From the NCBI RefSeq assembly GCF_001659605.2, contig NC_035173.2, positions 9,753,065 through 9,817,064 on the forward strand: 64,000 nucleotides of DNA. Reading direction: 5' to 3'. The position numbers were made by a program, and so were the translations under genes. Source of the DNA: Manihot esculenta (lineage: Eukaryota; Streptophyta; Magnoliopsida; Malpighiales; Euphorbiaceae). Below are positions 21,977 through 32,248 of the stretch, one piece after another. Position 1 is the stretch's first letter. The number at the start of each line of letters is the position of its first letter. The notes beneath the pieces were generated by a model that did no database searches, was not told where the DNA came from, and worked only from the letters and a program-made list of their open reading frames with translations.

Positions 21977-23440
21977 GACATACAAGGGCTAATGGATCAT
22001 TCAACATTCACCCACATCAACAACAAAGTATGCAATGCAACATATTCGTGAATTCTAATGCAAACAACCTAATATTGCATGGCATAATGATGCATGGGCA
22101 ATGCTTTATGATTCATTCATTTATTCATTTACTTTAAAGCTTAAGGGATTGTTCCACTCACTTGGTAACTGAAGCTTTAACAACGAACTCTGAACGACTA
22201 TCTCACAACCGGGGGTCTCGGTTCCTCGGGTCCGAACCTACACAGGTGGACTCAAATGAGGCACCAAACATACATGAACATGACTCTAAAATACTCCCCA
22301 AAAACCCCCTAAAACATCCTGAAAACATCACATGAAATCATGCAAGAAACGGCTGAACAGGGCACTTTCGGCGGCAGGTTCGGCGGCCGAAAGTCCCTCT
22401 GCAGCCGAAAGTCATGCAGGTTCGGCGGCACTTTCGGCGGCCGAACCTCCCAGACAGAGACGAAACTTGAGTTTCGGGGGCAGGCTTCGGCAGCCGAAAC
22501 TGCCTCCACAAGGGGGTTCGGCGGCCGAAAGTCACTTCGGCGGCCGAACCTGAGTTTCTGCCGAATGGCAGAAACTTGGCTCCCTTGTGTCCACAGCCTC
22601 CAAAACGCCTCAAAACATGCATAAACTTGTTTCTACTCATGCATACACATCATACATCACACCTAGGGGTCTCAAACTATAATATACCCCAACTACAACA
22701 CTTCAAACAACACATTTCCAACATACATTGTTCAAATCACAACATAAACCCATAAACCTAACAACAAGCCTAAACATGCATTCTACCCCATCAACTTGCA
22801 TAAAACCTTCATAAAACATAAAAGAAGTATAGATCGAAGCTTACCTCTTGAAGATCTAGAGGAAGAACGACCCTAGCTCGGAAAATGGAGGGATTTAGCT
22901 CCAAGACTTCCAAGCTCCAAACTTGCTTAAAAACACTCAAAAACCTTTGTGGAACCTTAAAACTCAAAGAAAATGGTGGGGATTGAAGGAAAAACACAAG
23001 ATTTGGGAGAGGGAGGTCGGAAGCTCGCTGTGGCTGAAAATGGGAGAAAACTCTCCCAGTTCGGCTAAGTGTCCCTTTTATAGGTGGCTGGCCAGGCCAC
23101 GTTCGGGGGCCGAAGGTGCCTCCGCATGCATGCAAGGTTCGGCGGCCGAACTTGGAGTTCGGCGGCCGAACCTGCATTTCCCTCACTCAAAACTTTCGGG
23201 CGCCTAAAGTCCCTCCGAAAGCATGCATGTTCGGCGGCCGAACTTCGGAGTTCGGCGGCCGAACCTGGGTTTTCCTCCAAAGATTTTTCATACAAAAACT
23301 CATTTAATTCTTACTTAAAAACATGAAATACATGAAAACATTTCATAAAATCATAGTTTTACCCATTCTAGAGGTTTCCGACATCCGAGGTCCCACCGGA
23401 CGGTAGGGATTCCGATACCGGAGTCTAGCCGGGTATTACA
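21977..23440 (-). repeat. 5' LTR of element A, outer part with promoter
   Basis: This is the U3 half of A's 5' LTR. The minus strand starts TGTAATACCCGG at 23440. A TATAAAAG box is at 23075-23082, with palindrome clusters on both sides (about 23140-23265 and 22365-22560). Transcription from here would run leftward straight into element B on its antisense strand. Confidence 0.9.
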
Positions 23441-23445
23441 GTCCA

Positions 23446-23599
23446 AGTATTGAGAGAGGACAAAAGAACGAGTCAAAAGCAAAATCAAAAGTCAGAGGGG
23501 CAAGGATATAAAGTAGACCACATATGTTACCCCGTCTTCCGAAGGAGGGATGATAAAATGATAAGGAACGATGGGGTTGCCTTCTTCAAAAAAGATTAA
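23446..23599 (+). pseudogene. gag-like protein of element O, C-terminal end
   Basis: It continues the frame interrupted at 2792. Across the removed element A the codons read straight through (DDEVQVLREDKRTSQ) and stay open to TAA at 23597-23599. The tail is basic and Gln-rich and includes DHICYPVFRRRDDK. No zinc knuckle follows, so the protein is shorter than a normal gag. Confidence 0.7.
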
Positions 23600-23615
23600 A
23601 GAGCATTCATCAAAA

Positions 23616-24870
23616 GCCATAAATCGGGAACCCATCAGGCTAAAAGACCAAGTGTTAATCCTGCTAAAACAAGACCATAAGTCGGAAATCCATCAGGGTT
23701 GAAGACCGGGTGTTAGTCCCACTAAACAAGGCTATAAGTCAGAAATCCATCAGGCCAGAAGACTGAGTTTCAGTCCCAGCAAAACAAGGCTATAAGGCTG
23801 GAACTTGTCAGGCTAGAAGACCAGGTATTGGACCCATTAAACAAGGCATTTATGCCAAGCCACTAGGTGAGTATATGACAAGCAGACCAATTAGGTGACA
23901 GTCTCACCCACAAAAAAGTTTCTAAGGCATTTCATGCCAAGTCACAAGGTGGGTATAAGTTAGGTCGATCAATCGGGTGATAGCCGTATTTCACAAAAAG
24001 TTTCTAAGACATTTCATACCCAGGCCACAAGGCAGGTATATGCCAGACTGACCAACTGGGTGTCAGCCCTTTTTCAAAAAGAGTTTCCAAGGCATCTTAT
24101 GCCAGGCCACAATGCAGGTATATGCCAGGTCGACCAACCGAGTGATAGCCTTGTTTCACAAAAAGTTTCTAAAGTATTTCATGCCAAGCCACAAGGCGAG
24201 TATGATCCAGGCCACGCGACCGAGCATTGGTCCCATTTCACAGAAAGCCTCTGAGGCATTTGTCGATGCTCTTACGAAGACAGAATACTAAGCGAATGAG
24301 TGAAGTCCGTAAGGAAAAAAAAGATTGGAAGCTCGTCAGGGCTGGCAAATGCCCGAAATCTCGCCAGGAAAAAAATGCCCAAAAGCTTATCAAGATAGAT
24401 TAGGGCTGAAAAAATGACCAAAAACTTGTAAGGGTTAAGAAATGCCCGGAAGCACGCTAGGACTGAAAAATGCCCTTAAACTCATCAAGGCTAGAAAATA
24501 CCTAGAAGTCACCAAGGCTGAAAAATGCCCGGAAGCGCGAAGCATGTCAGGGTTGAAAAATGCCTGAAAACTCATTAGGACTGGGAAATGCCGGGAAGCA
24601 CTTCAGGGCTGAAAAATGCCTGAAAACTCATCAGGGCTGGAAAATGCTCGGAAGTGCACCAAGGTTGGAAAATGCCCGGAAGCGCATTAGGGCTGGAAAA
24701 TGTCCTAAAGCTCGTCAGGGCTAGAGAATGCTTGAAAGCTTGTCAGGGCTAGAGAATGCCCGAAAACACACCAGGGCTAGGTAATGCTCGAAAGCTCACC
24801 AGGACTATAAAATGCTAGAAAGCTTGTCAAGGCTGGTTAGGGTAAGAGAAAGCCCGAAAACTTGCCAAGG
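23616..24870 (+). repeat. Three successive degenerate tandem arrays inside element O
   Basis: Array 1 (about 23616-23847) has four ~58-bp units around ATAAGTCGGAAATCCATCAGG. Array 2 (about 23840-24256) has ~82-bp units with GCATTTCATGCCAAG and TTTCACAAAAAGTTTCT. Array 3 (about 24310-24870) has many ~36-bp units of the form AAAATGCCCGGAAGC..CATCAGGGCTG. They occupy the place where pol would lie. The arrays also appear in the O-family remnant at 30270-30660, so they belong to the family and not to this copy. I find no coding sense. Confidence 0.7.
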
Positions 24871-25322
24871 CGATACTATATCACCCGTTTTGGCCAGGCA
24901 TTAGACAAGATCTTGGACCGCGCTGGTCGGTAGGGCGAGTAAGGAGAAATCAAGGACAGCGCTCACTCAACCCAGATAGAAGCTGCCTTATTGCCTGATA
25001 GACTAAACTAAGGCCGCACGATTCCACTCAATACAGTTGATATAATTTACACTTTAGGACCATGAAAAATTTCACGACCAGGCCACTAGGAGGGTATCTG
25101 CCAGGCTAATGACTGGGTGTTTGTCTTGATTGATAAAATTCTCAAGTCATGACCGGGTGTAAGTTTGGTTTATTAGAGTCTCAAGGTATTGATCATTTAT
25201 GGGTAGGAGCAGGCAAAGCGATGCGAGTATGGAAAGTCAATCTAAACAAGCCCCGTCCCCCAGAGCATGAAGACAACTGTCACCCTCAAATTTAAAGAAT
25301 GAAAGACCAATGGAGGGACTTC
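24871..25322 (+). other. Element O tail before its 3' LTR
   Basis: Noncoding sequence with scattered array-like words (GACCGGGTGTAAGTTTGG, CCAGGCCACTAGGAGGG). It ends in a short purine-rich segment, AATGGAGGGA (25309-25318), just before the LTR start TGATATTACAC, which is a plausible polypurine tract. No gene is seen. Confidence 0.5.
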
Positions 25323-25881
25323 TGATATTACACAATAATCGCCTAAAGAAAGTCATGTGCTAGCACTCAAAGACAGGATCACTTGGCAAGGATCTAATCA
25401 GAAGATGCTCTGTCCCACCAAAGGAAACAAAGACCTGGACGCATTAGATCGGCCTTAGTTTAGCTCTTCGTCAAATGACTCGCCCTCCCGTGAAGTGGTC
25501 AGATTTTCACAGGAAGTTACCATTAGTAACTACAATCCAGCAAAATCCCCTTTTACGCCTGTAATCACGGGATCCCCGACCAATTAGTCAACGATGTCCC
25601 TTTTCAATGAGCTGGACATATTATTGTCGGATTCCTATGAAATACTATAATTAACTCTGTCCTCTTATAGCCAACAATCACAAAGACAAAGGTATGCTAT
25701 TCTCTGACACAACTTTTCTTGAGTTCTAAGTATTACGATTCTCTCACCTTTTTTTCTACTTACTAATTTAAGCGTCAAAGTGGTTGCCGTAGGCGCCAAC
25801 TAACTCACCTTCTCTTTCTTGTAGATTGGCCAATCGCAGCACATCTCAATTCTGACCTCATCATTTGTTGCAGCAACATCA
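25323..25881 (+). repeat. 3' LTR of element O
   Basis: 559 bp, starting TGATATT and ending CAACATCA, diverged from 1227-1757. It is followed by ATAAT and then by the second module of the AT-rich tandem repeat. Confidence 0.65.
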
Positions 25882-25886
25882 ATAAT

Positions 25887-28800
25887 TAACTCTATCAATC
25901 TCTAATTTATTACTTTTACATATATAAATTAATTTATAATAATAAAACTTATAAAAATATAAGATAAAATAGTGAAAAATAATTATTTTTCTGCTCCGAT
26001 CCCTGAAAAAGGTAACCACTAAAAATATAATATTAGAGAATATTACATTTGTAATGTGATGGTCAGCAGTTTAACTCTGATAACCAAATTTTCTGTATTT
26101 ATTTATTTTTTATTTTTTACATAATTGATAATATTTTTTAACATATAAGATATGTTCATAAGTACTCTGATAGTCGACTTTTCTTTATTTGTTTAATTTT
26201 TTATTTTTTACATGATTAATAATATTTTTTAACATATAAAATATATTCGAAAGTATTCTGATAACCTACTTTTCTCTATTTGTTTAATTTTTTTATTTTT
26301 TTATATGATTGATAATGTTTTTTAATATAAAGATCCGTTCAGAAGTAAACATTTTTATTAATATTATGTGACGATATATGATTTTTATTTTTTTAAATAT
26401 TTTTGATATTGAGGACTATTTTTTTAAATTCATTTTATATTATGATATACTCATTCTGAATTAGTGGTATTTATATAAAAGAGTGGTATAAAGATAAAAA
26501 TTTATTGATATAAGGATAATGATACCGTTATATGATATTAAAATGGGATTGATGTAATTTAATCTATAAATTTTAAATATTACAACTCATAAATATCATA
26601 TTTCATACTTAATTAAATATCATATTTCATAATTATTTTTAAATTAAAATTTTTACGTAATAGTATATTTATTTATTATTCTTTTATATGAAACCATTAT
26701 AGTTTTAATGGATCCGAACCACTTTAAAAAGAATTGAATTATAATAAAAATTATTATAAAATTTTTTTAAAAATTAAGAATTTGAAATTTATATAAACTC
26801 TACAATTAATTTAATTAATAAAATTTAAATTAAATTAATTTAAATTTTTTGAAAAATCTTAAATTATCTAATAAAAATTATTATTTTTTTGTTAATTCTA
26901 ATCCACATAGAATTCTAACTAAAATTATTTATTAAAACAATATTATCTATAAAACTACAAAAATATTTAAGTAACATGATATAATAATTATTTAAAGTAT
27001 TTTATTTAATTTTTTAAATATTTAGACAATATTAAAATTATGATAATTTTTAAAATTTAAAGAATCTCTTTCGAATATTATTTTGAACTCATAAATAATT
27101 TATAAAAATATTCAAATTTGAGTATTTTCTCACCGTTTAATACATTTATATATATTATACATTATCCATTAAAGTTGAGTTTTCCGATCGAATAATGTAT
27201 AAATAGTGTTTAATTAGAGAGCCACTTTATTATATAGTTTTTTTAATTTTTTATATCGATAAGTGGTGACTTTATTTATATTAAAAAAATATTTATTTAA
27301 ATAGAATTTATATGGATTCATATTATAAAGGTATGAAATTTTATATGAATTTTAATTTACTATAAGTTCATATAAACACATTACTCAAGAATTTTTTTCT
27401 ATATATAAAACATTATCTAGCTGATTTAGATATTTGATTATGATGGCCATGGATGTTGCATGAATAAAAATTGCAAAGAAATAATGTGTAAATTAACTTG
27501 TCCATGTAATTCATCAATCATGGGAGACTAAGGCACTTCTCACACCACCTCATTTCAAGCCATTGATTCCTCTTGCCACCAATTTTGTGTGCCTTTATTC
27601 CTGCCCTCAAATCAAAGTTTGAAAGCTCTTAATTTTTTTTCTCCTAACTTTTGGCTTCTCCATTGGTTTCTGGTTAATGGGAACTCCTCTTCCTTCCTCC
27701 TTCAGCCAATTTGCAGATATGATGCTTATTAATGGTTTTATCTCCTAGGCCTAAATCCATAAAAAGATGTCTCCATATTTTATTAAATAATGAAAAAAAT
27801 CAAATTTAGTTGAGTTCTTTAAAAAGGTGGGCCATCCTCTTACCCCAAAGAAGTGACAAAGACTCATAATTAATGAAAAACATGTTCTAATTTTTATTAA
27901 TAAAAATTCAGCAATTCTAAAAAGATGATATGCAATTCTTAACTTAATTAAAGTGTGAATTATTCTTTATTTTATTTAATACTTTATAGCTTAGAATTAA
28001 TATTATAAATTTTCATTAAAAATAAAATTTTTAATTAATTATAATTTTTTTTGGAAATTTTAATGATTAGTGATTGATTTTAAATAGTAATTTAAATAAT
28101 TTTTTATATATATTGTTAGCGATAATTACTTATTATATATTTATATAATATACAGTTAAGAATATTAATTCAAATAAAAGTTATTTTTAAATTAAAAATA
28201 TAAAAAAATATATGTCACAGGTTACTTTTTAAATATTGTTATTAATATAGATGGCAAATTCTTGTAAAGGCATATCATATGTGAAGGTGGCAGAGGGAGG
28301 GGTTCAACTATTGCTATCCTTGTAGTTGTGTTGAGCTCTTTCTTTTAGATTTATGGGCCGTGTTTGTTGATGTTTGCATATAGACCTGAAATTTTGCTAT
28401 TGGGCTTAGTTTGTATCTATCATTTTGGACTTCAATGCAATAAAAAATTTGCAGAGATTGAAATCCACTTTATTCAATAAAAAGAAAAAACTTTTAATTA
28501 TCTTTTTTTTTAATTTTTCTTTTTAATTTTAAATTGTCATATTTTTTAAACTATTTTAAATTGATGTATTATATATTAGGAATATTAAAATCATTATAAG
28601 ATAAATATAAACTTTTTATTGAAAATAATTTATTTTAATAATATATTAAAATAAATTACTATTATTATTAGTATTATTATTATTATTATATATAAAAGTG
28701 GAAAGAGGAGGAATGATGGGATTTTTTTATAATGCTTTTAAGCTTTTAAATGATTTATAAGTTAATTAGTTTAATTATTTAAATAGTTAATAATTTTATT

Positions 28801-29459
28801 ATTTAAAATTTAATCTTTAAAATAGATGATAATTGTATTTTTTAAATTAATTTTAATTAGTTAAGAAAATCTTAAAAGATATATAAAAATATAATAAGAT
28901 TAATTTTTTAAATAAAAATATATAATAGATTATAATTTTATCATTTTAAATTAATTTTAGAGTTTATTAAGAAAATTTAAAGATCTAAATTAATTTAAAT
29001 ACTATTAAATTAATTTTAAAATAAAAATTATTACAATAACATGTTTAAATATTAGATAAATATTAAGAAAATTATTAAAATAATAAATTCATATTTTAAA
29101 GTATAAATTAAAATAAAAAGTTAAATTTAATTAATGAATATTAAAAATATTAATGAAATAAAAAAATTAAAATAAAAGTAAATAAAATCAGTAATTTTTT
29201 AGTGAATTAATAATTTAAAAATTATTTCACTTAAATATATCTAATTTCTTTTAATTTTTATAATTTATCTATAGAAGAATTTTTTTATTTATTAAATTAG
29301 TTTTAAAAAATTATAGTTAAGAAAATAATAAGATATATGATTATTTTTACTATTGAAATTTTTATGACATAAATTTTATAATTATTTTTATTATGATTGA
29401 TTAAAAATAAATTTATTATTATTTAATATTATTATTTTTATTTAATAATAATTATAGTG
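25887..29459. other. AT-rich intergenic region
   Basis: The first ~100 bp continue the repeat that O interrupted. A ~90-bp tandem repeat lies at 26074-26346. A less AT-rich patch at 27440-27870 and another at 28240-28410 have no supportable coding frame or RNA gene. Short ATT microsatellite runs occur near 28663-28690. I see nothing else that can be named. Confidence 0.65.
26074..26346. repeat. Tandem repeat, about three 90-bp units
   Basis: Units start near 26074, 26164 and 26255. Each begins with a CTCTGATA-type word, then TTTTCTNTATTTNTTTA, a T-rich stretch, ATTGATAATATTTTTTAA, and ends near CATAAGTA or GAAAGTA. The units are diverged, so the array is not recent. Confidence 0.7.
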
Positions 29460-30676
29460 AGAAATTCGTCTCAAATGATTAGATATCAGAAACGGTTATG
29501 AATCGCTACAAGAGGAAAGAGTTATATATCGCTATAAGATTAAGAGTAAAGATAATTGCCCGATTAATTTTTCGGGTGTTAATCCCAAAAGATAAAAGTC
29601 AAGTTTCTATCGAAAAGTGACTCAATGCGAGTATCCACAAGGCGAGTTACAAGACGAGGTAAATTACAATAAAAAGTTTTAAAGTGATTTTATGACAAAG
29701 AAAAGAGGTTGTCAAGTGTTTGGTTAGGTGTTAACTCCTTAATAATCTTTTCATTTAAGTTTTGTTTGATAATGGTCGGATGAAAGTTATAAACGAGTAC
29801 GAAGCATATAAAAACTTTGTGAAAATAATAAAGATATTTTTCATTAAGACCATGAAAGATTACATAGGAGGAGGATCTTCAGGTTCCTCCTCTCGAGTCT
29901 TAGTTACATCAGTATTTTTTATTATTTTATCTGCAGAAACTCGGTCGATGGAATTTTTCTTAGCTTGTCCCTCTTCCTCTTGCTCATCCTCATCACCTTC
30001 CTCCTCCGGAAAGATGATGTCTATTTAGGTAAAATCTTCAGAAGGGAATCACTTTTCCAACTACCTTCACGATCATTCCCTCAGAATTAATCTTGCACAA
30101 TCCAACCCACTCTCCAAGAGTTTTGGCAGTGGGAACCAATAAAGAGGCCATCACCATGGCAAGCACAAAACCCTTTCATAAGTTTAATATAGTCAGACTG
30201 ATTGTAGTCCTCAGCCAAATACACAGAGCTGGACAATATTTTTCTCGATACCTTCATGAAAACATTTTTATAAAGCTAGAAAATGCTCGAAAGTTCATCA
30301 GGGTTATTGGAGCAAGAAAGTGCTCGGAAGAAAGTCAGAGCTGGAAATGCGCAGACTCCTATCAGGGCTATATAAGGCCAAAGATCTCGCAAGGGTTAAA
30401 AAAATACTTGGAAGCTCGCAAAGGCATTTGGTGCCAAAAACTCATTAGGGCTGTAAAAGGCCAGAAAGCCCATAAAGGCTATATAAGGTCAATGAGCTCG
30501 CAAGGGCTAGAAAAATGTCCGGAAGCTTGTAAAGACTAGAAGAAGCTAAGGAGCTCATCAGGGTTGAGAAAATGCTCGGAAGCTCGTTAGAGCTAACAAA
30601 AAACACATAAGCCCATCAAGGTTATAAAAATACCTGAAAGCTCGTCGGAACAGTAAAAAGTCAAGGAGCTCATCAA
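29460..30676 (+). mobile_element. O-family element remnant ('O2')
   Basis: From about 30270 it contains units of the same ~36-bp array as element O (AAAATGCTCGAAAG..CATCAGGG) and, before that, words of the GGGTGTTAA and AAGGCGAG type. A segment at about 29870-30030 reads on the minus strand as a Glu/Asp-rich peptide frame (EEEGDEDEQEEEGQ), too short and context-poor to call a gene. Its left border is approximate. At 30677 it is joined to LTR sequence of element E. The matching LTR end is at 56696-56790, so the whole right cluster lies inside this remnant. Confidence 0.5.
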
Positions 30677-31880
30677 AGCCGAACTTGCATGAGTTTTGGA
30701 GGCACTTTAGGCTTCCGAATGTGGTCTGGCCAGCCCCTATAAAAGGCTCCATGGCCGAAACAGGCGAGCTTTCTCCCCTATTTTTGGCCAACGGTGAGTC
30801 CATGCTCTCCCATGGTTGATTTTGATGATTTTTCATCAACCTTTCAAGTTTTAACGAGTTCTAACTTGGTTTTGAAGAGTTTTGGAGCTAAGATCAAGTT
30901 TTTGGAGCTTGGAGACCTAAGGAGCTAGATCTCTCCCATCTCCGAGTTGGATCGCCTCTCCTCTCGATTTTCAAGAGGTAAGAGTAGATCCTCACCTCTT
31001 TTCATATTTTGGTTAAGTTTCATGAAGGTTCATGGGGTAGAAATGCATGTTTAGGTTTATGTGCTTGTATGGTTAATGTGTGTTGTATATGTATGTTTTG
31101 TGTTGTTGTTGGGGGTTTAGGATAGTTTGAGACCCCTAAATGCTTATTTGCTTGTGTATGCATGTTTTAGAATAGCTAAATGCATGTGTGAATGGTTTAG
31201 GAGGCAAAAGGTGCATGAGGAGGCTGGGTTCTGTCACTTTGAGAGAACCCAGGTTCGACAGTCGAAGGCCCTTTCGGCCGCCAAATCTGCCTATGGAGGC
31301 AAGCCTTTGGCTGCCGAACCCTGCCCCTAAAAGTGGACTTTCGGCTCTGGAAGGGACTTTCGACCGCCGAAGGTGCCGCCGAACATGCATGAGTTTCGGA
31401 TCTGGAAGGAACCTTCGGCCGCTGAAAGTGCTGCCGAAGGTGCATGACTTTCGGCTCTGGAGGGACTTTCGGCCGCCGAACCTGCCGCCGAAAGTGCCCT
31501 GTTCAACCTTCCTTTGCATGATTTCTATGATTGTTTTAAGGTGTTTTAGGGGGGGTTTTGGGGAGTATTTTAGAGTCATGTTCATGTATGTTTGGTCCCT
31601 CATTTGAGTCCACCTGTGTAGGTTCGGACCCGAGGAACTGAGGACCCCAGCAGTGAGACAGCTGCTTCAGTGTCTTGTCAGAGCTAGCCTGAGGTGAGTA
31701 GAATGACTATTTATGTTTCAAAGCAAATAATGAAAGTTTTAGCATGATTCACGCATCATGAATACCATGAGATATATTAGGTTGTTTGCATTAGAATCCG
31801 CGAACATATTGCATTGCATATTATGTTGTTGATGTGGATGAGCATTGAATGATCCATTAGCCCTCATATGGTATGATATG
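30677..31880 (+). repeat. Element E: truncated chromovirus LTR, part before C1
   Basis: LTR of the same subfamily as element D, plus strand, lacking its 5' end; the junction with O2 falls in GCCGAACTTG. A TATA box (TATAAAAG, 30738-30745) and palindrome-rich DNA at 31255-31500 match the layout of the B LTR. The LTR is interrupted at 31880 by element C1 (target ATATG) and continues at 36775. No internal domain of E is present. Confidence 0.75.
30738..30745 (+). promoter_or_regulatory. TATA box in LTR fragment E
   Basis: TATAAAAG in CAGCCCCTATAAAAGGC, aligned with the TATA boxes of A and B. The upstream palindrome array is missing because the LTR is truncated just before it. Confidence 0.55.
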
Positions 31881-32248
31881 TATCAGGCCCAGGCCCAGGC
31901 CTATATAAAAAAAATATATATATATATATAGAGAGAGAGCATTAAAGCTCTGGTTTCGGGAATGTCCCGAAACATTCCCGAAACCAAAGCATGATGTCTT
32001 CCTCCCTCGCGAAATAGAGCAGAACCTCTGTTATTCTAAAAAAAAAAAAAAATTCCTCTTTTAAATCCAAATCTCCACCCCCTCAACCCAATCAACTCAC
32101 AAACTTCTAAGATCCTTCAGCTAGATCCTGATTAAACCTATATCCTGCTAAGAAATTCAATAATTTCTTCCAGAGACTCCAAATTGGATAGGTGAGTTTT
32201 ATCCCTTTTATTCAAATTTTTACGATATAATTTATTTTCTCTACCCTT
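31881..32248 (+). repeat. Truncated 5' LTR of C1
   Basis: It matches the first ~370 bp of 35067-36774, including the inverted words GTTTCGGGAATG/CATTCCCGAAAC. It stops at CTACCCTT, where the 3' LTR continues TTAATAG but this copy jumps into pol. Confidence 0.85.

Larger units (their letters stand above)
2793..23440 (-). mobile_element. Element A: Ty3/gypsy chromovirus, minus strand, nested in O
   Basis: It is flanked by GTCCA at 2788-2792 and 23441-23445, and the gag frame of O reconnects across the gap. Order in element direction: 5' LTR (23440-11358, split by element B), primer-binding site (11354-11343), gag-protease-RT-RNase H-integrase-chromodomain (11086-6101), hairpin plus polypurine tract (6018-5982), 3' LTR (5981-3722). 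Beyond the 3' LTR, 2793-3716 holds three SINE-like units, so the outer end is not a clean LTR edge. The two LTRs differ by only a few substitutions and two small indels, so the insertion is fairly recent, but it must predate B. The C-terminal chromodomain and long LTRs fit a Tekay/Del-type chromovirus; that clade call is an inference. Confidence 0.85.
1227..25881 (+). mobile_element. Element O: old non-autonomous LTR retrotransposon, interrupted
   Basis: It is bounded by similar LTRs (1227-1757 and 25323-25881) and a 5-bp direct repeat ATAAT at 1222-1226 and 25882-25886. Once nested element A (2793-23440) and its duplicated GTCCA are removed, only about 4 kb belongs to O. That is two LTRs, a gag-like frame, and long degenerate tandem arrays. 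No protease, reverse transcriptase, RNase H or integrase was found, so O resembles a non-autonomous derivative that would need enzymes in trans. LTR divergence is high (many substitutions and small indels), so it is much older than A and B. A remnant of the same family is at 29460-30676 and 56696-56790. Confidence 0.7.

Noticed and set aside
24060..24254. 64-residue ORF in element O
   Set aside because: Chance frame through the 82-bp array.
23616..24870. CRISPR-like short spaced repeats
   Set aside because: Units are degenerate, have no constant repeat with unique spacers and lie in a plant retroelement.
30093..30539. 148-residue ORF with Arg-Lys-Cys periodicity
   Set aside because: Reads through the ~36-bp array of the O2 remnant; no conserved domain.
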